From contig NZ_OY776488.1 in assembly GCF_963675635.1 (NCBI RefSeq), positions 2,314,001 through 2,378,000 on the forward strand: a DNA stretch of 64,000 nucleotides. Reading direction: 5' to 3'. The position numbers and the translations under genes were made by a program. Below, piece by piece: positions 1-8,452 of this stretch. The DNA comes from an uncultured Pseudodesulfovibrio sp. (GTDB lineage: Bacteria; Desulfobacterota; Desulfovibrionia; Desulfovibrionales; Desulfovibrionaceae). The notes under the pieces were generated by a model. It saw nothing but the letters and a program-made list of their open reading frames with translations. It was not told where the DNA came from and made no database searches. Within the stretch, counting starts at the first letter, position 1; each line of letters opens with the position of its first letter.

Positions 1-1052
1 CGTTGGTCACAGTCGAGGCATTGGACCGACTGACCAATGTTGTCGGGTGCTGCGATATCGCATTCATGACCATCACTCCACGCGATACCGGCGCATTTGG
101 TCGCGTAGTACGTGACACCGAGCGCAGGATTATAGCTATCGTGGAAGCCAAGGATTATGATTTGAATGTCCACGGCTCGGTTACGGGCGAAGTCAACGCC
201 GGAGTCTATTTGCTCAAGGTGGACACAATCGGACCGTTGATATCTCGATTGGAAAACACCAACAATTCAGGCGAATACTACATCACCGATCTGGTCAAAC
301 TGGCTGTAAGTGAAGGGTTGACCGTCGACGGAGTCCAATGCGGTGATGACATCAGCCTCATGGGCATCAATTCGCCTCGGGAACTGATAACCGCAGAAAA
401 CACCCTGCGCCGCCAGATAGTGGACGACCACCTGGACTCCGGCGTGCTTATTCACAACCCTGACACCGTGATCCTCGGCCCCAAGGTGACAGTTGAACCT
501 GGAGCGGAGATCTTCGGACACTGCGAAATTTATGGCACGTCCACAGTCAAGGCAGGAGCGCGGCTGGGATCATACAACTACATCCTCGACTCAACCTTCG
601 AAGACGGATGCGATGTACGTCAGTTCAACCACATCGAAGGTGCGACTGTTGGCGAAGGATGCTGGGTGGGACCATACGCCCGACTGCGGCCCGGAGCGAT
701 CATGAAGAAGGACGCTCGCATAGGCAATTTCGTCGAGATGAAAAAGGCCACTCTGGGCGAAGGTGCCAAGGCCAACCATCTGACATATTTGGGTGATACC
801 GAAGTCGGTGCCAAAGCCAACATCGGGGCCGGAACCATCACCTGCAATTACGACGGCAAGAACAAATTCACTACCACTATCGGAGAAGGGGCGTTCATCG
901 GTTCCAACACCGCTCTGGTAGCTCCGGTCACCATCGGAAAAGACGCTCTTGTAGGCGCCGGATCAACTATCACGAAAGACGTGCCGGAAGGTCAGGGAGC
1001 TGTCGCCCGAGGCAGACAGGTAAACATAAAACGCAGACTCAAGAAGTCTTGA
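1..1052 (+). CDS. glmU: GlmU, bifunctional UDP-GlcNAc pyrophosphorylase / glucosamine-1-P acetyltransferase (5' truncated)
   Basis: Last 349 residues of the enzyme that acetylates glucosamine-1-phosphate and uridylylates GlcNAc-1-phosphate to make UDP-GlcNAc for peptidoglycan and LPS. The reading frame is already open at the window edge (codons in phase from base 3), so the start and the nucleotide-binding loop lie outside. Residues 1-130 are the end of the nucleotidyltransferase domain (GEYYITD). From about residue 150 hexapeptide repeats form the left-handed beta-helix acyltransferase domain, with the family signatures VGPYARLRPG, NHLTYLGD and IGAGTITCNYDG. The family is usually about 450 residues, so roughly 100 are missing. 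The stop is followed after 31 bases by the zapB-like gene on the same strand. Identity is clear. Confidence 0.96.
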   Translation, partial: LVTVEALDRLTNVVGCCDIAFMTITPRDTGAFGRVVRDTERRIIAIVEAKDYDLNVHGSVTGEVNAGVYLLKVDTIGPLISRLENTNNSGEYYITDLVKLAVSEGLTVDGVQCGDDISLMGINSPRELITAENTLRRQIVDDHLDSGVLIHNPDTVILGPKVTVEPGAEIFGHCEIYGTSTVKAGARLGSYNYILDSTFEDGCDVRQFNHIEGATVGEGCWVGPYARLRPGAIMKKDARIGNFVEMKKATLGEGAKANHLTYLGDTEVGAKANIGAGTITCNYDGKNKFTTTIGEGAFIGSNTALVAPVTIGKDALVGAGSTITKDVPEGQGAVARGRQVNIKRRLKKS

Positions 1053-1083
1053 TTTGTTAAAAAAAAAGGACTAGATGTAATAT

Positions 1084-1260
1084 ATGGAACTTGTTACCCA
1101 ACTTGAAGAAAAATTCAACAAATTGTTGAACAAGATCAATGAATTGAAAGAAGATAATCAGCGCTTGAGGGAGGAAGTCGAGGCCGAAAGACAAACGCGT
1201 CACGACATCGAATCTCGCATCGACACTTTGCTCGAGAAGATTCAGAACGAGCTGGAATGA
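1084..1260 (+). CDS. Small coiled-coil protein, ZapB-like
   Basis: A 58-residue open frame starting MELVTQLEEKFNKLLNKI and ending at TGA 1258-1260. Almost the whole chain is a heptad-patterned, Glu/Lys/Leu-rich coiled coil with no Cys, Trp or Pro. Its size, composition and place directly before zapA match the small ZapB-type division factors that bridge ZapA and the division or chromosome-organising machinery. It ends 12 bases before zapA, so the two are probably translated from one message. Sequence similarity in such coiled coils is weak evidence, so the ZapB name rests mostly on context and length. Confidence 0.75.
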   Translation: MELVTQLEEKFNKLLNKINELKEDNQRLREEVEAERQTRHDIESRIDTLLEKIQNELE

Positions 1261-1272
1261 TAGTGCGTTACG

Positions 1273-1527
1273 ATGCCACGATACACGTTGACTCTGCTGG
1301 GACTCGAAATATCCTTCAAGACAGATGCGGATAACCCCCGCATTGAGGCCGCCCAGGCGTTTATTGAAAACAAGCACAAGGAGCTTGTTGCCGGAGCCGG
1401 TGACATCAGCAAAGAAAAACTGCTGACCTATCTGCTCCTCAGCTTGGCGGACGACTACCTAGTCGCCACAGACAAACTGCAGCGGCTGGAAGAGAAGATT
1501 GAAGAGATTTTGGAAAAGACCTCATAG
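1273..1527 (+). CDS. zapA: Cell division protein ZapA
   Basis: An 84-residue protein with the ZapA pattern: an N-terminal beta strand region (RYTLTLLGLEISFKTD), then helices and a C-terminal coiled coil rich in Leu/Glu (LQRLEEKIEEILEK). ZapA binds FtsZ polymers in the cytoplasm and cross-links them at the Z ring. It follows the zapB-like gene at 12 bases and is followed immediately by 6S RNA, the same gene order as in enterobacteria. The length is at the short end of the family but no element is obviously missing. Confidence 0.9.
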   Translation: MPRYTLTLLGLEISFKTDADNPRIEAAQAFIENKHKELVAGAGDISKEKLLTYLLLSLADDYLVATDKLQRLEEKIEEILEKTS

Positions 1528-1708
1528 GCGTTCGTACCGATACTTGGGCGAAACCGGGGGTCGGAAAGGAATTACCCCTGGGACGTGCGTGATTGTCTGG
1601 AGTGTTATTGAGCCAATACTCTGTAAAAGGGCGACGACTCCAGTGAGCTGGTGAGCAAGCCCGGTACAACCGGGAAGCCTAAAGGTTCACGAGTCATGCC
1701 CACCTGGA
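1528..1708 (+). ncRNA. ssrS: 6S RNA (RNA polymerase regulator)
   Basis: The 1648-1692 stretch reads GGTGAGCAAGCCCGGTACAA followed by CCGGGAAGCCTAAAGG, which I can align by eye with the E. coli 6S segment GGTGAGCATGCTCGGTCCGT / CCGAGAAGCCTTAAAA. It keeps the CCCGG/CCGGG hairpin at the same place. Outer arms can pair (TTGGGC near 1548 with GCCCA near 1699; GACTC near 1636 with GAGTC near 1691), leaving the open central bubble that mimics a melted promoter. It lies right after zapA, the classical ssrS location. 6S RNA binds the housekeeping sigma holoenzyme and damps transcription in stationary phase. The ends are approximate. Confidence 0.88.
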
Positions 1709-1760
1709 AATGCCAGGTTCAAAACAAACAGGCAACACGGCATCCCGGGGATTAATACAA

Positions 1761-1795
1761 CCATCTGACCGACACAGATCGGCATTTTCAGATGG
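1761..1795 (+). promoter_or_regulatory. Nested hairpin in the leader between 6S RNA and rny
   Basis: CCATCTGA (1761-1768) pairs perfectly with TCAGATGG (1788-1795) and encloses an inner CCGA/TCGG hairpin. A second inverted repeat, AGAGTAC (1856-1862) / GTACTCT (1871-1877), follows. Neither has a T-tract, so they look like leader structure rather than terminators. The rest of 1709-1943 holds no gene that I can support. An in-frame extension of rny upstream to 1710 exists but lacks a ribosome binding site. Confidence 0.4.
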
Positions 1796-1943
1796 GAATA
1801 TATTCACACTACCCTTCCGTCCAATATATCCCTTCCCCTCCTTCTCTTCACGTAGAGAGTACCTTTTCTCGTACTCTTATAGGTGCACTACGGCGTCAAC
1901 AGACCGCCTAAGTCTGTCAACATACAAGATAAGGAGTAACCTC

Positions 1944-3500
1944 ATGTTAACCGAAATCGCCATGATCGGTGGAGGGCTGGCAGTTGGTCTTGGAACCGGC
2001 TTCATCCTCTTCAAATATATATCCGACAAGCAGGTTTCAGACTCCAGAGGCCTCGCGGAACGCATTATCTCCGAAGCCAGAAAAGAGAGCGAGGCTCTGA
2101 AAAAGGAAACTCGTCTCCAGGCTCAGGATGAAATTTTTAGTCAGAAAAAAGAGTTGGAGCGGGAATTCAAAGACCGTGAAAACCAACTCAAAAACGAAGA
2201 GAAACGACTCCATTCCAAAGAAGAACGGCTGGACACAAAACGTGAAAAGGTCGCAGACAAGGAAGCGCAGGCCATGGAGCTGGAGAAGCAGCTCATCAAA
2301 CAGGAAAAACAGCTCGTAGAGCTTGAGGAAGACCTGGAGCGCAAAGCGGACGAACACGAACGCAAGCTTCAGGAAATCTCCGGCCTGACTGTCGAAGAAG
2401 CACGAGAAAACCTCCTCAACGAGATTGAATCCCGCACCCGCCATGAAGCCGCAAAAATGATCCGCAACATAGAGATGGAAGCCAAAGAGGCTGCCAGCAA
2501 GAAGGCCAAGGAAATTCTCTCCCTTGCCCTGCAGCGCTATGCAGGAGATTATGCGGGTGAGCAGACGGTCACCGCTGTAGCCCTGCCTTCCGAAGACATG
2601 AAGGGGCGTATCATCGGCCGTGAAGGGCGCAACATTCGTGCTCTGGAAGCGGCAACCGGCGTTGATCTCATCATCGATGATACTCCTGAAACCGTCGTCC
2701 TGTCCGCGTTCAGTCCGCTCAAACGCGAAGTCGCCAAGCAGGCACTTGAACGCCTCATCCACGACGGTCGCATTCATCCGGCCCGCATTGAAGAAATCGT
2801 GCGCAAAGTTGAAGGAGAAATGGACACCAAGCTCAAGGAAATCGGCGAACAGGCCACCTTTGACGTCGGTGTCCACGGCATTCACCCTGAGGTCATCAAC
2901 CTTCTGGGTCGCTTGCACTACCGCACCAGTTTCTCTCAGAACGTCCTCCAGCACTCCATGGAAGTCGCCTTCCTGTGTGGTGTCATGGCCGCCGAACTGG
3001 GACTCAACGAGAAAGAAGCCAAGCGCGCAGGACTGCTGCACGACATAGGCAAGGCCGTGGACCACGAGATCGAAGGTCCGCACGCCATTATCGGCGCCGA
3101 CCTGGCCAAGAAGCATGGCGAATCCAAAGAAATCATTCACGCCATCGCGGCTCACCACGAAGACACTCCGCCCATGTCCATCCTGGCCAATCTGGTCCAG
3201 GCTGCTGATTCCCTGTCCGGAGCACGTCCCGGCGCACGCAAGGAACTGCTTGAGAACTACGTCAAGCGCCTTGAGGAACTGGAAGGACTGGCAACCGGAT
3301 TTGAAGGCGTTCAAAAAGCCTATGCCATCCAGGCCGGACGCGAAATACGCGTCATGGTCGACTCGGACAAGGTCGGCGACGAGAACACATATGTTCTCTG
3401 TAAGGATATTGCCGAAAAGATCGAGAACAACATGACATACCCCGGTCAGATCCGAGTAACGGTCATCCGGGAAAAACGAGCGGTCGGCTACGCGAAATAA
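1944..3500 (+). CDS. rny: Ribonuclease Y
   Basis: A membrane-anchored endoribonuclease that initiates mRNA decay. The 518 residues start with a single transmembrane segment ([18 protein letters not shown]). A long charged coiled coil runs to about residue 195, followed by a KH RNA-binding domain ([17 protein letters not shown]) and an HD phosphodiesterase domain with the metal motif [12 protein letters not shown]. The length matches the family (about 520). ATG 1944 was chosen because AAGGAG lies 8 bases upstream and the transmembrane anchor follows at once; the frame is open to 1710 but that part has no family features. The next genes are cheR and ymdB; a YmdB homologue also neighbours rny in Bacillus. 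Confidence 0.97.
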   Translation: MLTEIAMIGGGLAVGLGTGFILFKYISDKQVSDSRGLAERIISEARKESEALKKETRLQAQDEIFSQKKELEREFKDRENQLKNEEKRLHSKEERLDTKREKVADKEAQAMELEKQLIKQEKQLVELEEDLERKADEHERKLQEISGLTVEEARENLLNEIESRTRHEAAKMIRNIEMEAKEAASKKAKEILSLALQRYAGDYAGEQTVTAVALPSEDMKGRIIGREGRNIRALEAATGVDLIIDDTPETVVLSAFSPLKREVAKQALERLIHDGRIHPARIEEIVRKVEGEMDTKLKEIGEQATFDVGVHGIHPEVINLLGRLHYRTSFSQNVLQHSMEVAFLCGVMAAELGLNEKEAKRAGLLHDIGKAVDHEIEGPHAIIGADLAKKHGESKEIIHAIAAHHEDTPPMSILANLVQAADSLSGARPGARKELLENYVKRLEELEGLATGFEGVQKAYAIQAGREIRVMVDSDKVGDENTYVLCKDIAEKIENNMTYPGQIRVTVIREKRAVGYAK

Positions 3501-3510
3501 GACACTTCAC

Positions 3511-3546
3511 TGTACACCCGGAGTTCACGCGAACTCCGGGTGTACA
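3511..3546. terminator. Perfect 16-bp inverted repeat after rny
   Basis: TGTACACCCGGAGTTC is followed by the loop ACGC and the exact complement GAACTCCGGGTGTACA, starting 10 bases after the rny stop. There is no immediate T-run; a run of eight T occurs only near 3570. It is either a weak or Rho-assisted terminator or a 3'-end stabilising hairpin. Bases 3547-3738 contain nothing else that I can name. Confidence 0.6.
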
Positions 3547-3738
3547 TGTATAGAGGTCACACTATTGATATTTTTTTTATAGAAGTGCAGATTATCATGG
3601 CATTATAAGGTAATTATCGTATTATGCCGTTACCGATTAAGAACAGCACGCTTCACGAACGCACGGGGAGTACGAAGTCAACAAGGCGACGGTACGTCGG
3701 AACGCCGCGCCAAAAACGGGGTCGACACCAGGCAGAGA

Positions 3739-4584
3739 ATGAATAAAGCCATGCAGGTCAATCAGTCCCAGATGGGCGATACCGAATTCAAACGTTTCAG
3801 CGAACTCATCCACACCGAATTCGGCATCAAGATGCCGCCGACCAAACGCGTGCTCCTGCAAAGCCGCTTTCAGAAACGCCTCCGTGTTCTGGGAATGTCC
3901 TCTTACAAAGAGTATTGCGACTACGTTTTTTCCGACAAGGGTCGAGAACAGGAACGATCCCACCTCATCGACGTCGTCACAACCAACACCACACATTTTT
4001 TCCGTGAGCCCAAGCATTGGGATATCATGAACAATTCGGTTCTGCCGGAACTCTGGAGTCGTGGCATCGGGAGAAACGGCGATCTGCGAATATGGTCTGC
4101 AGGGTGTTCCAGCGGAGAAGAACCGTACACGCTGGGCATGGTCCTCCACGAATGGTCCACCACGCACCACGGCTTCAAATTTTCCATCCTTGCCACCGAC
4201 ATTTCCCAGAAGATCCTCTCGGAAGCCAGCAACGCCGTCTATTCCATTGAGAAGGTGGATGACGTGCCCATGCAGTACAAGAAAAAGTACATGCTCAAAT
4301 CCAAGGACAAGAAACTGGTCAAAATGGATTCGATCCTTCGCAACAAGGTATCGTTCCAGCGGCTTAATTTCATGGAGGACTTCAAACTCCCCCATCAGCA
4401 GGACATCATCTTCTGCCGCAACGTGGTAATCTATTTTGACAGGGCGACCCAGGCCACACTGTTCAGCAAGTTCTGCAACAATCTCAAGACGGGCGGCTAT
4501 CTGTTCATCGGCCACTCCGAGAGCCTGTCCGGCCTGACTCTTCCCATCAGACAGGTGGCACCGACAGTTTTCCAACGGTTGTAA
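3739..4584 (+). CDS. cheR: Chemotaxis protein methyltransferase CheR
   Basis: It uses S-adenosylmethionine to methylate glutamates on chemoreceptors for adaptation. The 281 residues hold an N-terminal helical CheR domain, then the Rossmann methyltransferase with TTNTTHFFRE, the SAM-binding WSAGCSSGEEPYTL, FCRNVVIYFD and a C-terminal GGYLFIGHSESL. All expected motifs are present and there is no TPR extension. Starts at 3739, 3751 or 3772 are possible and no strong ribosome binding site decides between them. It is an orphan: no cheA, cheB or receptor gene is next to it. cheD, the other adaptation gene in this window, is 26 kb away. Confidence 0.93.
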   Translation: MNKAMQVNQSQMGDTEFKRFSELIHTEFGIKMPPTKRVLLQSRFQKRLRVLGMSSYKEYCDYVFSDKGREQERSHLIDVVTTNTTHFFREPKHWDIMNNSVLPELWSRGIGRNGDLRIWSAGCSSGEEPYTLGMVLHEWSTTHHGFKFSILATDISQKILSEASNAVYSIEKVDDVPMQYKKKYMLKSKDKKLVKMDSILRNKVSFQRLNFMEDFKLPHQQDIIFCRNVVIYFDRATQATLFSKFCNNLKTGGYLFIGHSESLSGLTLPIRQVAPTVFQRL

Positions 4585-4623
4585 TCCGCAGCAGGCCGAT
4601 TCACCACGTCCACAATCACATTC

Positions 4624-4645
4624 GCCGTTTTTTGACGGCTTTTTA
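4624..4645 (+). terminator. Weak terminator after cheR
   Basis: GCCGT, a T-rich loop and ACGGC are followed by five T. The 5-bp stem is short. It lies between cheR and the ribosome binding site of the next gene, so it may only attenuate. Confidence 0.35.
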
Positions 4646-4659
4646 TTCACAGGAGTAGC

Positions 4660-5445
4660 ATGCGTATTCTGTTTCTCGGCGATATCGTCGGCATTCCCGG
4701 TCGCAAGGCGATCAAGGATAACCTTGCTCGCATCAGGGAAAAGGAATGCATTGATCTCGTTTTTGCCAACGGCGAAAACGCCAGCGGCGGGTATGGGTTA
4801 AAAGCCAAGCACGCCAAGGAATTCTTCAAGGCCGGAGTTGACGGTATCACCGGCGGTAATCATATATGGAAGTATAAGGATCTGTATTCCCTGCTCGAAT
4901 CCGACAAACGGATTCTGCGACCGCTCAATTACGCCGACCACCTTCCAGGGACCGGACTGCGTATATTTGAAAAAAAAGGACTTCCGCCAATCGCGGTATT
5001 CAACATTATCGGACGGACTTTCATGCCGCCCATCGACTGCCCCTTTGCAGCCATGGAATCCGCGCTGGACGCCCTTCCAGCAGATATTCCGGTCCAGATC
5101 GTGGACTTCCACGCCGAGGCCACCGGAGAGAAAATCGCCATGGGATATTTTCTGGAGGGCAAGGTTTCAGCCGTCGTCGGCACGCATACCCACGTTCAAA
5201 CCAACGATGCCAAAGTCCTGCCAGGCGGCACGGCATATCTGACCGATCTGGGCATGTGCGGAGCCGTCGACTCCTGCCTCGGCATGAAACCGGAAATAAT
5301 ACTGGATAGATACTTAACCGGGTTGCCAAGACAGCTTGAAGCCGCTTCGGGTCCGGGGGTTTTACAAGGCGCGATTTTTGACATAGAGGATACCACCGGC
5401 AACGCGGTTTCCATAACCACGTTCAAGCAAAATGACAGACCGTAA
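4660..5445 (+). CDS. ymdB: YmdB-type metallophosphoesterase (TIGR00282 family)
   Basis: A dinuclear-metal phosphodiesterase that in Bacillus cleaves 2',3'-cyclic nucleotides and affects RNase Y-dependent regulation. The 261 residues begin MRILFLGDIVGIPGR with the first metal motif (GDIVG). NGENASGGYGL, GGNHIWKY and VGTHTHVQTNDAK supply the remaining metal ligands, and TDLGMCG closes the signature. AGGAG lies 7 bases before the ATG. It sits two genes after rny, consistent with a shared RNA-turnover role. The end overlaps the longest possible tyrS frame by a few bases. The family assignment is firm; the substrate is inferred. Confidence 0.92.
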   Translation: MRILFLGDIVGIPGRKAIKDNLARIREKECIDLVFANGENASGGYGLKAKHAKEFFKAGVDGITGGNHIWKYKDLYSLLESDKRILRPLNYADHLPGTGLRIFEKKGLPPIAVFNIIGRTFMPPIDCPFAAMESALDALPADIPVQIVDFHAEATGEKIAMGYFLEGKVSAVVGTHTHVQTNDAKVLPGGTAYLTDLGMCGAVDSCLGMKPEIILDRYLTGLPRQLEAASGPGVLQGAIFDIEDTTGNAVSITTFKQNDRP

Positions 5446-5467
5446 CGAAACAAAACGTACGGCAATA

Positions 5468-6760
5468 ATGGGGAAAGAAGTGAATATTTTCGATGAATTA
5501 AAGTGGCGAGGGCTTATCAATCAGGTTTCCGACGAAGACAAGGTGCGCGAGTATCTCGCTACCCCCGGAGCCTCCATGTATTGCGGCTTCGACCCCACTG
5601 CGGAATCCCTGCATATCGGCAACCTAGTCCCCCTACTCTGTCTCGTGCGAATGAAGCGCGCAGGCCACAACCCCCTGTATCTCATGGGTGGGGCCACAGG
5701 TCGCATCGGCGACCCCTCCGGCAAGGACAAGGAACGTGAACTGTCCAATACCGACGTCATGGAAGAACGCCTTGAAAAAATCAAGGGCCAGGTACGCCGC
5801 TTTGTGGAACGTAACACAGGTGATCGTCCGGATATCGTCAACAACTATGACTGGACCAAGGACATGACTGCCATTGAGCTGCTGCGTGATGTGGGTAAAC
5901 ACTTCACCATCAACTGGATGTTGCAGAAAGAATCGGTCAAGGGCCGCATCGACCGCGAGGATACCGGCATTTCCTACACCGAATTTTCGTACATGATCCT
6001 TCAGAGCTACGATTTTTACCACTTGTACAAGACCCGCAACTGCAGGTTGCAGATCGGTGGCGGCGACCAATGGGGCAACATCACCTCGGGGTGTGAATTC
6101 ACACGGCGCCGTACTGCCCACGAAGGCGAACCCGCTGAGGTCTTTGCCCTGACCTTCCCCCTGATTACCACGGCATCCGGCAAGAAGTTCGGCAAATCCG
6201 AAGGCAATGCGGTTTACATGAATGCGGACATGACTTCGCCCTACGCATTCTACCAGTATTTTGTAAACACTGATGACGCAGACGTTATCAAGTTCCTCAA
6301 GATATTCACATTCCTCGATCAGGATGAAATCGCGGCGATAGAGAAACAGCTCGAAGAAGCACCGCACGAACGTGCTGCCCAGAAAAAACTTGCTGAAGAA
6401 GTCACCCGTATGATTCACGGCCAAATGGAACTGGATCGTGTTTTGGCCGCTACCGAAGCGCTGTTCGGCAAGGGCGATCTCAAGTCCATCGACCCGGTCA
6501 CCCTGAGATCCGCTCTGGAATCGGCTCCGACCTTCCGCTATGCCCCCGGCGACGTCCCGGACCTGCCGCAGATGTTCGTAGACCTCGGAATGGTCAAATC
6601 CAAAGGCCAGGCCCGCAAGGACCTCAAAGCCGGCGGTATCTACATTAATGGCGAGCGTGTAGAAGAAGACCATGTCGTCTCGGATTCAGATTTTATCGCT
6701 GGCGAACTGCTGGTTATCCGCAAGGGCAAGAAGAATTACGGTTTGATCACCAAGGGATAA
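5468..6760 (+). CDS. tyrS: Tyrosyl-tRNA synthetase
   Basis: Charges tRNA-Tyr. A class I synthetase: MYCGFDPTAESLHIGN carries the HIGH-type motif (HIGN), IGGGDQWGNITSG is the tyrosine/tRNA-pocket signature, and KKFGKSEGNAVYM contains the KMSKS-type loop (KFGKS). Residues from about 365 form an S4 RNA-binding domain (KGQARKDLKAGGIYINGERV). With ATG 5468 the protein has 430 residues, the usual size. The frame is open back to 5432, which would overlap ymdB, and GTG 5480 is also possible. No candidate has a convincing ribosome binding site, so the start is uncertain. A strong terminator follows. Confidence 0.96.
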   Translation: MGKEVNIFDELKWRGLINQVSDEDKVREYLATPGASMYCGFDPTAESLHIGNLVPLLCLVRMKRAGHNPLYLMGGATGRIGDPSGKDKERELSNTDVMEERLEKIKGQVRRFVERNTGDRPDIVNNYDWTKDMTAIELLRDVGKHFTINWMLQKESVKGRIDREDTGISYTEFSYMILQSYDFYHLYKTRNCRLQIGGGDQWGNITSGCEFTRRRTAHEGEPAEVFALTFPLITTASGKKFGKSEGNAVYMNADMTSPYAFYQYFVNTDDADVIKFLKIFTFLDQDEIAAIEKQLEEAPHERAAQKKLAEEVTRMIHGQMELDRVLAATEALFGKGDLKSIDPVTLRSALESAPTFRYAPGDVPDLPQMFVDLGMVKSKGQARKDLKAGGIYINGERVEEDHVVSDSDFIAGELLVIRKGKKNYGLITKG

Positions 6761-6782
6761 TTCCCCTTGTAACGACACGACC

Positions 6783-6809
6783 AAGGCCGCCTCATAGGCG
6801 GCCTTTTTT
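6783..6809 (+). terminator. Rho-independent terminator of tyrS
   Basis: AAGGCCGCC, loop TCAT and GGCGGCCTT, followed by a run of T. A perfect 9-bp GC-rich stem. Confidence 0.92.
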
Positions 6810-6894
6810 GTGTGTACAGCCCTCAGAATGCCCTCTGGACAGCCTATGGCCTTAATACTTGACCTCACCCTTGATAAAAGGCACACCCACGCGC

Positions 6895-7608
6895 ATGAAC
6901 GAAACGCTATGGATACTCTTCGCTTTGGTGGACCTGTGCATGGTCCTGGTAGTGTACCGACTCTTTGGACGCGTGGGGCTTTTCGGCCTCATGGTCTTCA
7001 ATCTGCTGCTGTGCAATATTCAGGTACTCAAAACTGTTGAACTTTTCGGCCTGACAACAACTCTTGGCAACGTACTGTATGCCAGCGTCTTTCTGGCCAC
7101 GGATCTGCTCAGTGAATTTTATGGCAAGAAAGAAGCGCGCAAGGGCGTACTGCTCGGATTTGTCGCTCTGGTCATGATGGTTGCGTATATGCAGATCGCG
7201 CTCTATTTCCAGCCAGCCGAAGGCGACTTTGCCCAGCCCCACCTCTCCGCCCTGTTCGGTTTCATGCCGCGCATTGCCCTGGCAAGCATGATGGCCTACC
7301 TTGTTTCCCAACTCCATGATGTCTGGGCATTCCACGCCATCAAGCAGCGTACCGGCGAAAAGTTCCTGTGGTTGCGAAACAACGCCTCCACCATGATCAG
7401 CCAACTGCTGGACTCAGCAATTTTCTGTTTCATAGCCTTCTGGGGTATGTTTCCCATGGAAGTCTTCATGGAAATCCTGCTTTCCACTTACATCATCAAG
7501 ATAGTGGTCGCAGGTTTGGATACTCCCTTCATTTATCTCGCTAAACGCATTTTCGCTGATCGCGTTAACGCCCATCAGGCTCATGCTCACGTACATGCCC
7601 CCAAATAG
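6895..7608 (+). CDS. Queuosine precursor transporter (YhhQ/VUT family)
   Basis: An integral membrane protein of about 237 residues with six hydrophobic segments. Family signatures visible are TDLLSEFYGKKEARKGV after the second or third helix and WLRNNASTMISQLLDS near the C-terminus. YhhQ-type proteins import queuosine precursors (preQ0/preQ1) for tRNA modification. The tail is His-rich (NAHQAHAHVHAPK), which is unusual and could bind metal. ATG 6895 was chosen; a TTG at 6859 in the same frame is possible, with AAAGG lying between the two. I looked for a preQ1 riboswitch in 6810-6894 and saw none. Terminators follow. Confidence 0.88.
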   Translation: MNETLWILFALVDLCMVLVVYRLFGRVGLFGLMVFNLLLCNIQVLKTVELFGLTTTLGNVLYASVFLATDLLSEFYGKKEARKGVLLGFVALVMMVAYMQIALYFQPAEGDFAQPHLSALFGFMPRIALASMMAYLVSQLHDVWAFHAIKQRTGEKFLWLRNNASTMISQLLDSAIFCFIAFWGMFPMEVFMEILLSTYIIKIVVAGLDTPFIYLAKRIFADRVNAHQAHAHVHAPK

Positions 7609-7639
7609 GCACCATCGTAATACGTATTCAAACGTATCA

Positions 7640-7669
7640 AGCCCCTGCCATGGCAGGGGCTTTCTTTTT
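7640..7669 (+). terminator. Rho-independent terminator of the yhhQ-type gene
   Basis: AGCCCCTGCCA and TGGCAGGGGCT form a perfect palindrome (7640-7661), followed by TTTCTTTTT. Confidence 0.9.
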
Positions 7670-7720
7670 ATGAAAAGACTGATCAAATCCAGACCATCTC
7701 TTCCCGGCTGACATTACAAA

Positions 7721-7750
7721 AAAAAGGCAGACCATCTGGTCTGCCTTTTT
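7721..7750. terminator. Bidirectional terminator
   Basis: AAAAAGGCAGACCA, TC and TGGTCTGCCTTTTT form a perfect stem with A and T tails on both sides. It sits 8 bases beyond the stop of the minus-strand SPOR gene and serves mainly that gene. Confidence 0.92.
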
Positions 7751-7758
7751 CATTCGTC

Positions 7759-8448
7759 TTATTGAACAGCCGTTTTTTTCTTCAAGAGCGGCTTCTGAAT
7801 ACCGTGTTTTGCGAGCACGGCCTTCATCTCATCGGTGGAAGCCGGTGTGCCGTGATAGAGCACCTGGACACGATGCCAAGTCGACCCTTTGGCTTCACCT
7901 GATGCCACTTGAGCGCGCAAGCCTGAAGCAGCCAGTTTGTCGCGCAGGGCCTCGGCCATATCAGCCTTTTTAAACGAAGCCACCTGATAGACATAATCAA
8001 ACACAGGCTCACCAGAAGCGACCTTCACGGGATCAAACACTTCTGGCTTTATCGGACTGGGCTTGGCCTTGGTTTCCTGCTTGGGAGCAGCAAGCTTCTT
8101 CACAACAGGTTTGTCAGATTCCGGCTGATCCATGACCTGCTGAGTCGGCGCAGACAGGCGATCCGCGTATTCCAATTCCTCAAGTTTGAGAATCTCCGGC
8201 TTGGCCTGCTCAGCAATCTGCCCATGTTCATTGAAGGGCATGATCTGCTCAAGAGGTGGCACGTCAGCCTCGGGCCGATATCCTCGGCCAATGAGGATGC
8301 CCATGATAAAGAAGAAAGTCAGTGCGAGTACACACGCCCCAACCGAACTGATCATGCCCGGCAGAGACAGAGAGAAGTCATACGTCTTCTTGCTCACATT
8401 GAGCTTAGGGACTTTAATCTTGTATTTCGGTTCTTTTTTTTCCGCCAT
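7759..8448 (-). CDS. SPOR-domain membrane protein
   Basis: A 229-residue protein with a basic cytoplasmic N-terminus (about 30 residues), one transmembrane helix (about 31-55, GACVLALTFFFIMGILIG) and a Pro/Lys-rich linker. The C-terminal SPOR domain (about 148-222) starts at FDYVYQVASFKKADMAEALRD. SPOR domains bind denuded glycan strands at division sites, so it is probably an inner-membrane septal protein. It lies 4 bases after the argS stop and is probably co-transcribed with argS. No more specific name can be given. Confidence 0.87.
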   Translation of the reverse strand: MAEKKEPKYKIKVPKLNVSKKTYDFSLSLPGMISSVGACVLALTFFFIMGILIGRGYRPEADVPPLEQIMPFNEHGQIAEQAKPEILKLEELEYADRLSAPTQQVMDQPESDKPVVKKLAAPKQETKAKPSPIKPEVFDPVKVASGEPVFDYVYQVASFKKADMAEALRDKLAASGLRAQVASGEAKGSTWHRVQVLYHGTPASTDEMKAVLAKHGIQKPLLKKKTAVQ

Positions 8449-8452
8449 GATC

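Noticed and set aside
2037-3314. 425-residue open frame antisense to rny
   Set aside because: Antisense shadow of a GC-rich real gene; Phe/Leu-rich complement of a Glu/Lys coiled coil, no start signal. The same applies to 5633-6673 (tyrS), 9353-10228 (argS), 13431-14582, 19815-20924 (acs), 51651-52754 (triple rhodanese), 55254-56417 (molybdoenzyme) and 61319-62254 (LytTR).
6810-6894. preQ1 riboswitch upstream of the queuosine precursor transporter
   Set aside because: The leader is short and I could not find the compact hairpin plus A-rich tail typical of preQ1 aptamers.
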